25,973 nucleotides of DNA from a virus. The translations under genes were made by a program, and so were the position numbers. This document shows, in pieces, positions 10,421 to 17,766 of this stretch. The stretch is from positions 1-25,973 of the IMG/VR virus record IMGVR_UViG_3300047277_000166. The stretch is one strand, 5' to 3'. The number at the start of each line of letters is the position of its first letter. Within the stretch, counting starts at the first letter, position 1. The notes under the pieces were generated by a model. That model saw only the letters and a program-made list of their open reading frames with translations, had not been told where the DNA came from and did not search any database.

Positions 10421-12127
10421 TTATCCGTGGCAAGCTATACATTCTCCTTTACTAACATTTACACCGGACTCTGAACGAATATAGTATAAAGATTTGATGT
10501 ATGGGTCTTTGAAAGCCAATTTATGAACCTCACTAATATAAGATTCATCTTCATCAGCACTAAAGAACAAATTGATACTTTGGGCTTGGTCAATGTATCT
10601 CTGTCTTGCTGATGCTAATCTAATAATTTGTTTCTGGTCAATTTCAAATGCGGTTTTAAATACATCCTTTTCATGGTCATCTAACCAATCCACATGTTGA
10701 ACAGAACCGTTATTATTTATAATATTTTTAACCGTTTCATCATTGTATATATCTTTCTTTTTCATGAGGTTTAACAATGTGGGATTAACTCTATCCATCT
10801 TACCAGCAGCAGTATTTTGCACATAAGCATTTTTATAGATAGGTTCAATTCCTTGAGAAACAGAACCACAAATTAACGCAGAAGATAGATTAGGTGCGAT
10901 AGCAATTCTATGGGTATTTCTAACACCATAACCCTTACACCAAATTGGTTCACCAAATTCAGAAGCCATCCAACGACTTGCCCTTAAAGTTTCATTATTA
11001 AGGTGTTGGAATATTTCAATGTTTTTATAATATGCATCCATTGATTCAAATGGTATCATATGTTCTTGTAAATAAGTATGAAAGCCTAACATACCCAAAC
11101 CAAGAGCTCTACTTTTGGAAGCAAATCTTACTACTTTTTCCATACCTTGAGTTTTCTTACCAATTTCTATTAGATCAGAATTAACACAATCAAGGAATAC
11201 AGTAGCATCAAATACAGCATCAGTATCTTTCCATTCATCATATAATGAAGCGTTCATTGATGACAATACACAACTAAATGTATGGTCTTCATCGGAGAAC
11301 AATTGTATTTCCGAACAAAGATTACTAGCCTTTACTGTTAAATTTCTGTCCTTATACATTTTTGGGTTTTGGTCATTAACCTTATCAATGAATTCAAAAT
11401 ATCCTTTACCTGAAATCATCTTCAATTTCAATGCTTTTTGGTATCGTTCAATGGCATCTTTATCACCAGCATCCAATCTTTCGATAAATTTGTTAGATAT
11501 ATTCCAACCAATATTGGCATCGTCTGGATTTTTGCTGATGTAATTTACCAATTCATAGAAGTCTGGATGATCTATTTCGATATAGCCCGCCCAAGCACCT
11601 CGTCTTTGAGAACCTTGTGAGATATCTCTGGACATTTGAACAAAGTCTTTAAATACAGGAAGTACACCAGAAGCAGCACCTTTAATACCAACAATTTTTG
11701 AACCGCGGGGTCTAATTGCGCCAAGATAACCTGATGTACCAAAACCATTTTTGGAAAGGATAGCTGCTTCTTTTTGTGCATCATAAAAAGCATAAACAGA
11801 ATCACTAATAAAACCACCAGAACATGATACTGGACATCCAATACCTGTTCCCATGTTAGATAATACTGGTGTGGATGCAGCTAGATAACCATTCCATAAC
11901 AAATTAAAGAACTTATTTTCCCAATGGACCTGGTTGGAGGTATAACGTGCAGCATGTGATGCTATACGACCATATACCGATTTTAAATCTGGATATTCTT
12001 TTGTTAGATAGTTTTCCTTTAACATTTGCCAAGCAACAGTAGTTACCCAAGCAGGCAATTTACCTTCTTCTTGAAGTCGTTTTCGTTCTTCACCCAATTC
12101 ATCATATATTGAGACATCTTTCACCAT
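10421..12127 (-). CDS. nrdA: Ribonucleotide reductase class I, large (alpha) subunit, short form
   Basis: Reduces ribonucleoside diphosphates to deoxy forms together with NrdB. The substrate loop STPVLSNMG (85-93), the N-C-E catalytic triad in SNLCSE (N269, C271, E273), the redox-pair Cys (C102 in SCSGG with C286 in FSCVLSSMN), the radical-transfer Tyr pair (Y548-Y549 in SLYYIRS) and a C-terminal CxxC (C563, C566) for reduction by glutaredoxin or thioredoxin are all visible. At 568 residues it is much shorter than E. coli NrdA (761) or T4 NrdA (about 754): the N-terminal ATP cone is missing, so the overall activity switch by dATP is probably lost. The start overlaps the nrdB stop by 7 bases. 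No intron interrupts the frame. Confidence 0.92.
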   Translation of the reverse strand: MVKDVSIYDELGEERKRLQEEGKLPAWVTTVAWQMLKENYLTKEYPDLKSVYGRIASHAARYTSNQVHWENKFFNLLWNGYLAASTPVLSNMGTGIGCPVSCSGGFISDSVYAFYDAQKEAAILSKNGFGTSGYLGAIRPRGSKIVGIKGAASGVLPVFKDFVQMSRDISQGSQRRGAWAGYIEIDHPDFYELVNYISKNPDDANIGWNISNKFIERLDAGDKDAIERYQKALKLKMISGKGYFEFIDKVNDQNPKMYKDRNLTVKASNLCSEIQLFSDEDHTFSCVLSSMNASLYDEWKDTDAVFDATVFLDCVNSDLIEIGKKTQGMEKVVRFASKSRALGLGMLGFHTYLQEHMIPFESMDAYYKNIEIFQHLNNETLRASRWMASEFGEPIWCKGYGVRNTHRIAIAPNLSSALICGSVSQGIEPIYKNAYVQNTAAGKMDRVNPTLLNLMKKKDIYNDETVKNIINNNGSVQHVDWLDDHEKDVFKTAFEIDQKQIIRLASARQRYIDQAQSINLFFSADEDESYISEVHKLAFKDPYIKSLYYIRSESGVNVSKGECIACHG

Positions 12128-13113
12128 TGAAATTTCCCTTCAATCCAATTTCTATTATAATCATTTCCAGTTGAACTGAAAAAATCGTGTAATGTACTGC
12201 TTTCTAAATCTTTATAAAACCATTTTGCGATTGGGTTATATGATGGTTTGAAGATACTTTTAAATCCTAAATTTTCCATACAAATATCTAGTCTTGATTC
12301 CACAAAATGTTTTAATTGATTTTCGGTAATACCTTTCACAACACCCTTTTCAAATATTTTATCGATAATAATAGACTCATGCTCTAGAATTACTTTTGCG
12401 GTGTCTTCCAATTCTCTAATCAATTCTTCTAGGAATATGGGTGTTACTTGACCATCCGATTCTGCTTCTTGCAATAATGTTCTAAACAACCAAGCACCAG
12501 CTTGAGAATGTAAGGTTTCATCTATAGCACTAAAGTTAATGCCCGCATTGATATTGATTAACTTATTCTTTCCAGCAGAATTGAAATGCTTTAGAAATGC
12601 GAATGAACTGTACAATACAGCACCTTCGATCATGGAGAATACACCAACAGATTTTAGTATATTGTATAAGGTATCTTTCTTTTCTGTTCTTTTTCCAATC
12701 CACGCCATACGGTTTGCAAGAACATCATCTTCTTTGTAACTATTGTAGAATTCATCGGTATCTAAACCCAACACCTCATTAATCTTATTATAGAATGGTG
12801 CATGAACACCTATTTCCATAAAAGCAAATGTTGTGGCCATTCTTTGAATATCTGGTCTAGGAAATACTTTTGTTACATAATTTTGCCAATAATCATTACC
12901 TACAGATAATTCATATATGGTAAACAATTTTAGTGTGGATATGACACCGTGATATTCAGATTCACTAAAGTTAGTTTTTAAATCATGTAAGTCTTTTTCA
13001 ACTTCAATTTCATCTGGTAACCAGAAGATTTCTGCTTGTTGTTTAGCAAACTCTATTGCTATTGGATAATCAACGGTGTATTCTGATTTCGGTGTCAAAA
13101 TCCTTATTGTCAT
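12121..13113 (-). CDS. nrdB: Ribonucleotide reductase class I, small (beta) subunit
   Basis: 330 residues, ferritin-like. Candidate metal ligands: E68 (IYELSVGNDYW), E100 and H104 (FMEIGVHAPFY), E163 (MIEGAVLYSSF), E199 and H202 (DETLHSQ). Y108 is four residues after H104, the usual position of the radical tyrosine. The second pair is ExxxH instead of the usual ExxH, and the first ligand is Glu instead of Asp; both are worth checking. The C-terminus ends GKFQW, which fits the tail that docks into NrdA. GTAGGATTATACT precedes the ATG. Downstream of the MazG-like gene and upstream of nrdA in one operon. Confidence 0.9.
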   Translation of the reverse strand: MTIRILTPKSEYTVDYPIAIEFAKQQAEIFWLPDEIEVEKDLHDLKTNFSESEYHGVISTLKLFTIYELSVGNDYWQNYVTKVFPRPDIQRMATTFAFMEIGVHAPFYNKINEVLGLDTDEFYNSYKEDDVLANRMAWIGKRTEKKDTLYNILKSVGVFSMIEGAVLYSSFAFLKHFNSAGKNKLININAGINFSAIDETLHSQAGAWLFRTLLQEAESDGQVTPIFLEELIRELEDTAKVILEHESIIIDKIFEKGVVKGITENQLKHFVESRLDICMENLGFKSIFKPSYNPIAKWFYKDLESSTLHDFFSSTGNDYNRNWIEGKFQW

Positions 13114-13173
13114 AGTATAATCCTACTGTGGTGTTTGATAATTGTTATTATTGTCTCATATATAGTCGTTCTA

Positions 13174-13551
13174 TTATTCTGAAACTTCTTGTTGTTGTGC
13201 TAATATTCCAGCAATATTAGGTTCAGTCCAACCTTCAGGTTTAAGAATTTTACCATCTTCTCGTCTTAATACAGTTCCATTTTCAGAAATTTTGGCAAGA
13301 TTACTTCTAGCAACTTCGTCCCAGATTTGTTGTTGTGGTAAATCTAATGTGTGTTCCAAACCCTCAATAACCCACTTTAAATCCGCACAAGCATCAGCAA
13401 TTTCAACAATATCTCTATGTTCAAAGGCATAAAGCAACTCTAAATATTCTTCCGTAATCAAATTCAAATACAAATCAGCTTGATCTCCATAACCCGTTTC
13501 GGTTTGTCCTGAAGCTGTCATAAATTTTCTAACATCATTTCTACTAAACAT
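13174..13551 (-). CDS. MazG-like nucleotide pyrophosphohydrolase (second)
   Basis: 125 residues. LITEEYLELLYAFEHRD carries EExxE (E34, E35, E38) and EIADACADLKWVIEG carries ExxD (E50, D53, with D57 next), the magnesium sites of the all-alpha NTP pyrophosphatase fold. The C-terminal part (EVARSNLAKISENGTVLRRE then GKILKPEGWTEPNI) is typical of the phosphoribosyl-ATP pyrophosphohydrolase-like subgroup found in phages. Its place as first gene before nrdB and nrdA fits a role in nucleotide pools, for example removing non-canonical or surplus (d)NTPs. AAGGAGATG gives a strong ribosome binding site. Confidence 0.82.
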   Translation of the reverse strand: MFSRNDVRKFMTASGQTETGYGDQADLYLNLITEEYLELLYAFEHRDIVEIADACADLKWVIEGLEHTLDLPQQQIWDEVARSNLAKISENGTVLRREDGKILKPEGWTEPNIAGILAQQQEVSE

Positions 13552-13583
13552 TTCACATCTCCTTAATTAATATACAATCTTAT

Positions 13584-13611
13584 ATTTTACACTACTTTTT
13601 CTATATGTCAA
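13584..13611 (-). promoter_or_regulatory. Promoter of the MazG-nrdB-nrdA operon
   Basis: Minus strand TTGACA (13606-13611), 16 bp, TAAAAT (13584-13589). The -35 lies inside the last codons of the primase gene. It would start a six-gene unit down to about 9442. Confidence 0.78.
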
Positions 13612-14617
13612 GTTTTTTCCAATTAATAAACTCCATCTTTGCTCTAAGGTTAACGAAAGTATGTTTTTCTATAATATCCTGAATATCCTCAGGTGTAAAT
13701 CCCGACAATATCATATCATTAATGTCTTTTTCCACAATCATTTCTGGCCAAATACAAATACTAAAATGATTATCGATAGCGTGATTCATCAATCTTAATA
13801 TTTCTTTATTTCTTGGTTCATTATCAAATACCAGAACAATTTTATGTATATCAAACAATTCTTCGGCATATTCCAGATTTGATCCTGAAACGGCTATTGC
13901 ATTTTTAAGAAACAACGAATCTATTGGTCCTTCCACAACATATATTGTTTCATTTTCATCAATTTTATTTAGACCAAATGCTTTAGGCGAATCTTCGGCC
14001 ATTTTTATTGTGATATATTTCAATTTGGAATCACCCAAAGTTCTTCCTTGAAATCCTATAAGTGTATTATCTTTATCGTAAAAAGGAATGACCAATCTTT
14101 TATCATTATCATATAGTTTTTTCTCAATATCCATATCAACATTGACAAATTGCTTATAATCTTCACAATAATAGAGTTCCGACCAATCGGATTCTGGTAT
14201 TTTTCTATTTTGAACGTAAATTTTAGCAAAATGCTCATCGGGGAGTGATGAAATCTTAGGTATTGGTAAAGATTTCTTAAACACCGGAACTGTAAATTTT
14301 ACATCTATTTTGGGTTCGGAAGTTTCGATTGTTTGTGGATTTTTGTCTTTATATCGTTCTAAAGCATATTCCTGAACAAGATTTTCATCTACTTGTTTTA
14401 GAAAATTATAAAATGTGGTACTAACACCACAATTATGACACATATAGAAGTAATCATTTTCTTTTCGATATACGAAACCACGACACTTGGTTTTATCTTT
14501 AAATGAATCTCCACACAAGGGGCATCGGAATTGATAAAGGTCGTCTTTTTTGCGGGTAAATCTTGTTAATTTAGGGGAAAGTCTAAGCAGGAAAGTTCTA
14601 TCAATAAAAACACTCAT
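13601..14617 (-). CDS. 61: DNA primase, T4 gp61-like
   Basis: 338 residues, near the 342 of T4 gp61. An N-terminal zinc ribbon has C32-x-x-C35 (FRCPLCGD) and C60-x-x-C63 (YMCHNCGV), for template recognition. A central region has RLVIPFYDKDNTLIGFQGRT (173-192), as in DnaG-type primases, followed by the Toprim fold: VVEGPIDSLFL (E229, D233) and VLVFDNEPRNKEI (D265). Primase makes RNA primers for lagging-strand synthesis together with the gp41 helicase, which is not in this window. It has its own consensus promoter, and its 3' end contains the -35 of the next operon. Confidence 0.9.
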   Translation of the reverse strand: MSVFIDRTFLLRLSPKLTRFTRKKDDLYQFRCPLCGDSFKDKTKCRGFVYRKENDYFYMCHNCGVSTTFYNFLKQVDENLVQEYALERYKDKNPQTIETSEPKIDVKFTVPVFKKSLPIPKISSLPDEHFAKIYVQNRKIPESDWSELYYCEDYKQFVNVDMDIEKKLYDNDKRLVIPFYDKDNTLIGFQGRTLGDSKLKYITIKMAEDSPKAFGLNKIDENETIYVVEGPIDSLFLKNAIAVSGSNLEYAEELFDIHKIVLVFDNEPRNKEILRLMNHAIDNHFSICIWPEMIVEKDINDMILSGFTPEDIQDIIEKHTFVNLRAKMEFINWKKLDI

Positions 14618-14644
14618 AACACACCAATTAATTTATATAATCAT

Positions 14645-14673
14645 ATTATATCTCTATAATCGTTTTTTGTCAA
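14645..14673 (-). promoter_or_regulatory. Consensus sigma70 promoter for primase
   Basis: Minus strand TTGACA (14668-14673), 17 bp, TATAAT (14645-14650), 28 bp before the ATG at 14617. The same short leader contains TATAAATT, one base off the T4-type late octamer, so late expression as well is conceivable. Confidence 0.85.
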
Positions 14674-14676
14674 GTT

Positions 14677-15078
14677 TTATTTGAATATATCTAAATGATT
14701 CAATAAGAAACCAAAAGCGATACAACCACCAGCAATCAGCCAGCGCCAATTCTCTAAAACGGTTAATCGATCTGATATTGATTTATGCTGTGTCATAGAT
14801 TTGTCCGCATGTTCTTTTAGTTTTAAGTCTATGCGTTCTTCCATATCTTCCAGTTTTTCAACAATTTCCTTAGTGTCTTCATTCATCTTCTTATATAAAT
14901 CCCTAACATCTGTTATAGTTTCTTTACTACCAGTTTCGAGATTAAGGATTCTGGCATCATGCACAGATAATAACCTAGTTATGTCTGTTGACGCTTTTGC
15001 TATTTCAGCAACGGTGTTGTCTATTTTGTATACAACTGCTTGGAGCACTGCAACATCAGTATTTAAACCATTAATCAT
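14677..15078 (-). CDS. Coiled-coil protein with C-terminal membrane anchor, XhlA-like, 133 aa
   Basis: Residues about 10-105 are strongly heptad-patterned (VLQAVVYKIDNTVAEIAKAS; YKKMNEDTKEIVEKLEDMEE; ISDRLTVLENW). The C-terminus WRWLIAGGCIAFGFLLNHLD is a single membrane segment. This plan matches the haemolysin XhlA-type proteins often found in phage lysis cassettes. It starts inside the end of the inner-membrane spanin gene (8-base overlap), supporting a lysis or envelope role. It could alternatively be a superinfection or structural anchor. Confidence 0.7.
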   Translation of the reverse strand: MINGLNTDVAVLQAVVYKIDNTVAEIAKASTDITRLLSVHDARILNLETGSKETITDVRDLYKKMNEDTKEIVEKLEDMEERIDLKLKEHADKSMTQHKSISDRLTVLENWRWLIAGGCIAFGFLLNHLDIFK

Positions 15079-15658
15079 TATTTAGTTCCTGTTGTTTGTT
15101 GATCCAAGATTGTAAGGATTTTAATTGTTCGACTACTTGATAATAGGTTCCGTAGTTTTGACTAACGGTTTCTGCAACGGTAGAGAGTTTAACATCGGAG
15201 GAGTCTTCATTAACAGTTCCGGTGGATTCGGGAACTTCATTTTTTGCTGCATTGTCGTGCAGGATGACAAACCCATTATTAATAGTACACTTATCATCAG
15301 ATTCTTTGGTAATGTATATAGGCACTTTCTTAATGATTTCATGGGTTTTACCTTCAACTATCTTAACACGGTCAACATATTGTGTTACAACTTCTTGAGT
15401 TATTTCGGAAGCTGCAAGTTCTTGTTTTGCTATAATGGTTTCCAATTCTTTAACTTTCAATTGCCAAACATTATCATTACTAATAGCACCAACCATAAAC
15501 AAACCAAAAGCACAAGCACTAATTGATATAAGTTTCAGCAATAATTGATATTTCATTGGCAACAATTTACCAATAGTAAATGAGATTACTAACCCCGTTA
15601 CACCTGAAGGAATAAGTATATAAAATATCCATTGTGGTAACCAAGTTAGTAAAAACAT
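15071..15658 (-). CDS. Inner-membrane spanin-like (Rz-like) protein, 195 aa
   Basis: Two hydrophobic segments near the N-terminus (about 8-29, WIFYILIPSGVTGLVISFTI; about 38-58, LLLKLISISACAFGLFMVGA), followed by a long periplasmic helical part (VWQLKVKELETIIAKQELAA; ITQEVVTQYVDRVKIVEG) and a C-terminal helix (YYQVVEQLKSLQSWINKQQE). The membrane anchor plus coiled coil fits an i-spanin, which links inner and outer membranes in the last step of lysis. A lipoprotein frame that fits the o-spanin is nested inside it (15133-15342), a hallmark of Rz/Rz1 pairs. Two membrane segments instead of one is unusual. Confidence 0.78.
   Translation of the reverse strand: MFLLTWLPQWIFYILIPSGVTGLVISFTIGKLLPMKYQLLLKLISISACAFGLFMVGAISNDNVWQLKVKELETIIAKQELAASEITQEVVTQYVDRVKIVEGKTHEIIKKVPIYITKESDDKCTINNGFVILHDNAAKNEVPESTGTVNEDSSDVKLSTVAETVSQNYGTYYQVVEQLKSLQSWINKQQELNND
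15133..15342 (-). CDS. Nested outer-membrane spanin lipoprotein (Rz1-like), 69 aa
   Basis: Lies wholly inside the i-spanin gene in another frame. It starts MKSLRKCLYTLPKNLMISVL with a basic n-region, a hydrophobic core (LMISVLLIMG) and a lipobox LSSC with the lipidated Cys at residue 28. The mature part of 42 residues is Pro-rich (KFPNPPELLMKTPPML, LPLQKP), exactly the character of Rz1 proteins. GAAGG lies 8 bases before the ATG at 15342; the frame extends to a TTG at 15357, which is less likely. The product would go to the inner face of the outer membrane and bind the i-spanin. Confidence 0.8.
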   Translation of the reverse strand: MKSLRKCLYTLPKNLMISVLLIMGLSSCTTMQQKMKFPNPPELLMKTPPMLNSLPLQKPLVKTTEPIIK

Positions 15659-15666
15659 AGTAATCT

Positions 15667-15674
15667 TATTTATA
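15667..15674 (-). promoter_or_regulatory. Possible late promoter octamer TATAAATA
   Basis: An exact T4-type late octamer on the minus strand, at the stop codon of the beta-helix gene and only 9 bp before the spanin ATG. If used, transcription would begin almost at the start codon, so the transcript would be leaderless or start downstream; it could also serve the nested lipoprotein and the XhlA-like gene. Confidence 0.4.
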
Positions 15675-17157
15675 TTCTAGTTATAGTAACATCAGCAAAA
15701 CCACCAACTGAACCGACCAACTTAAGACTTGATGTGGTTTTAGTTGTAATGTATGTAGTTATTGCTGAAGTTGGTGTTGCAACAGCAGAATATGTTGCAC
15801 CAGTTGGTAATGGTGGTGAAATTGTTAAAGTTGTTCCTGGTGTGGTTGTTACTGTAGCATTAACAAAGGTAATAACATTCCTATCAACAAAACCCGTTCC
15901 AGATAAAGCTGCTTGTGCATATGTAGCACCTTTTAAATCCAACGAGACAAACCCATTAACAGATATTGATGATGCCGTTCCTTTATCATATTGCGCTTGA
16001 CCTAGAACTGCGGCATATCCCCTTGCGGTTGCTGGTAGAAAATTGGTTTTTAGTAACGTTACTGTTCCTTGTATATGTGCATTACTTAAATCTACAGCAT
16101 TAAACGCAGAACCTGATGTTTGTGGGTCTGGGAATGTAATTGTAATATTGCCTTGACCACCACCAGCTAAACCAACCTGACCATATATTGAGAATAACGG
16201 ACAATAATCACGACCAGAAGCGTAGAAACTTGTTAATGATGTTGCAACAATGTTACCTATAATAACAGAAGATGTGTCGAGTTGTACAACAGGATGACCA
16301 AAGATATTCAAATTACCAAAAATTACTGTACTGACACCAAATGAGTAATCAGTTCTACCCATTAAATTGTGTATATCAGTTGCCCCTTCATATGTCGTTT
16401 TAACATTCATCGGTGCCGCTAATGTACCGAGTTCAACATTTCTTGTTCTAAATGTTGAACATGTGTCTATAAATAAATCACCACCAACACAATCACCATG
16501 GTTCCAATAAACTGTTCCGGTATTACGGAAATACATATTAGCATTTCCAGCGCCTTGGACACCATCAAAATCAACTTCAGTGATATCAAACTCGTCAGCA
16601 CAGAAGTTGTTTGGATACAACACAGCTGCAGCATCAACATGTAACGCTTTATATGATGCTAATGTATTTGTTACTGTGAAAAACTTAAGAGCAAATGTGT
16701 TCACTAGAGCACCAGTTGTTGCACCAGGAACCCAAGTAATTGTATGGCTATTACCGTTATTGATGATGTTGGTATTCATTTCTGATGAACCAATGATCGC
16801 TAATCCATCTAAATCTGGTATTGTGATATTTTCTTGATATGTTCCAGGGGCAACCGATATTGTTGTTCCTGCTATTGCAACATTAAGTGCTGATTGAATT
16901 GATGTAAATGGTGTTAATATACTTCCGGTTTCTAGATAATCATCAGTTCTAGACCCGTCAACATGAAGAAGTTTTGTTACTTGAATTCCTGCTGAAGCTT
17001 CAGCTAATTCTACAGCAATACCACCAGCGGTTACTCCATCAGAAACACGTAAAGCTCCTGTTGTTGGATTATAAAAGATGTCACCTAAAGTACCAACAAA
17101 GGTACTTGGATTGCTTCCACCGAGTTTTTCATTAAAAAGTCTATAAGTTGATGACAT
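15670..17157 (-). CDS. Beta-helix virion protein, tail-fibre or tailspike-like, 495 aa
   Basis: The N-terminus has the tail-fibre-type segment GTLGDIFYNPTTGALRVSDG (about 23-42). Then SIQSALNVAIAGTTISVAPG (about 87-106) plus TYQENITIPDLDGLAIIGSS starts a right-handed parallel beta-helix of the pectate-lyase-like type, continuing as short repeated strands to about residue 390 (for example IHNLMGRTDYSFGVSTVIFG). The C-terminal 90 residues are Thr-rich beta (NATVTTTPGTTLTISPPLPT). Such proteins bind or cleave cell-surface glycans. No catalytic residues are evident, so binding is more likely than enzyme activity. Low in Lys and rich in Thr, Gly, Ala and Asn, unlike the charged proteins upstream. 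Confidence 0.75.
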   Translation of the reverse strand: MSSTYRLFNEKLGGSNPSTFVGTLGDIFYNPTTGALRVSDGVTAGGIAVELAEASAGIQVTKLLHVDGSRTDDYLETGSILTPFTSIQSALNVAIAGTTISVAPGTYQENITIPDLDGLAIIGSSEMNTNIINNGNSHTITWVPGATTGALVNTFALKFFTVTNTLASYKALHVDAAAVLYPNNFCADEFDITEVDFDGVQGAGNANMYFRNTGTVYWNHGDCVGGDLFIDTCSTFRTRNVELGTLAAPMNVKTTYEGATDIHNLMGRTDYSFGVSTVIFGNLNIFGHPVVQLDTSSVIIGNIVATSLTSFYASGRDYCPLFSIYGQVGLAGGGQGNITITFPDPQTSGSAFNAVDLSNAHIQGTVTLLKTNFLPATARGYAAVLGQAQYDKGTASSISVNGFVSLDLKGATYAQAALSGTGFVDRNVITFVNATVTTTPGTTLTISPPLPTGATYSAVATPTSAITTYITTKTTSSLKLVGSVGGFADVTITRI

Positions 17158-17165
17158 TAATATTC

Positions 17166-17354
17166 CTAGTTTGGTTTACGGGTTAAAATTGGTGTGAGTA
17201 TTGGATTTCTTTTTTTCTTATTACCTATGCTGACTCCAGGCTCACCTTCTGGACCAACACCAAGACCCGCAACAACACCAGATCCAGCAGTATTACCGCC
17301 ATCTGCGGACATTGCTCCACCAATATCTTCAAAAAATTGTTTGAATGTTTTCAT
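17166..17354 (-). CDS. Small predicted internal head protein, 62 aa
   Basis: Begins MKTFKQFFEDIGG, which matches the T4 capsid targeting sequence type (MKTYQEFIAE) with Glu at residue 9. After a Gly/Ala-rich stretch (GAMSADGGNTAGSGVVAGLG) comes GPEGEPGVSIGNKKKRNPIL and a basic tail TPILTRKPN. The rest is disordered and basic at the end, as in packaged internal proteins that contact DNA. It resembles the last 54 residues of the 20768-22279 protein. The stop of the upstream 17351-17737 gene overlaps its ATG by 4 bases. Confidence 0.65.
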   Translation of the reverse strand: MKTFKQFFEDIGGAMSADGGNTAGSGVVAGLGVGPEGEPGVSIGNKKKRNPILTPILTRKPN

Positions 17355-17737
17355 AATTCTCTTAATTTATTAGCGACATTCATATCAATTAATATGTCAT
17401 CAGAATGTATGTTTTTACCATTAATGCCTGTAATAATATCAGGCATCATATTTAAGTATATTAAAAATGTTTTAAGTATACCATAATCATCAACATCAAA
17501 TTTAAAAAATAATATCTTTGTCGTTGGTTCTGGACCAAAAACATTACTTAGAAGAATTATATGGTTTAATATTAACCTTTCTTTTAAATCTTGTGTAATA
17601 TTATATTTACGAATTAATTTCTTAATGTATTTAGTTCGTCTAATATCTGCTTCAAATTCTGACATTATGCACCTAGGTGCTGAATAACACTTCAATGCAT
17701 AGACAAGAAAATTATCCTCAGTTAAATTAGAGATCAT
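17351..17737 (-). CDS. DUF7207-like conserved phage protein, 128 aa
   Basis: Starts MISNLTEDNFLVYALKCYSA, then PRCIMSEFEADIRRTKYIKK, LKERLILNHIILLSNVFGPE, and TKILFFKFDVDDYGILKTFL. The order FLxYAxKxY..P.C, FxxDxxRxKYIKKL, RLILNHIVLLxNVFGP and LFFK...LKTFLIYLN is, from memory, that of a conserved T4-like phage family (DUF7207) with no established function. The start codon lies in the loop of a 12-bp inverted repeat (17714-17760), and no normal ribosome binding site is visible. Confidence 0.8.
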   Translation of the reverse strand: MISNLTEDNFLVYALKCYSAPRCIMSEFEADIRRTKYIKKLIRKYNITQDLKERLILNHIILLSNVFGPEPTTKILFFKFDVDDYGILKTFLIYLNMMPDIITGINGKNIHSDDILIDMNVANKLREL

Positions 17738-17760
17738 ATTATATTATATTAACTGAGGAT
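17714..17760 (-). promoter_or_regulatory. 12-bp stem-loop presenting a start codon in its loop
   Basis: ATCCTCAGTTAA at 17714-17725 pairs with 17749-17760. The 23-nt AU-rich loop of the minus-strand RNA contains the AUG at 17737. The downstream arm encodes codons 5-8 of the gene, so the stem is kept under coding constraint. No Shine-Dalgarno is seen in the loop. Confidence 0.65.
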
Positions 17761-17766
17761 TTATTT

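Noticed and set aside
10713-10722. TATTTATA-like sequence inside nrdA, antisense match to a late promoter
   Set aside because: It encodes part of an Asn-Ile run (INNN) within nrdA; in an AT-rich genome such matches inside genes are expected.
11572-11841. Minus-strand 89-aa hydrophobic frame inside nrdA
   Set aside because: Out-of-frame shadow of strongly supported nrdA sequence with no start signal, unlike the nested spanin frame, which has a lipobox and ribosome binding site.
15125-15526. Plus-strand 133-aa frame over the spanin region
   Set aside because: Antisense to two overlapping minus-strand genes with clear features; composition (Phe/Asn/Ile-rich) is a by-product of those genes.
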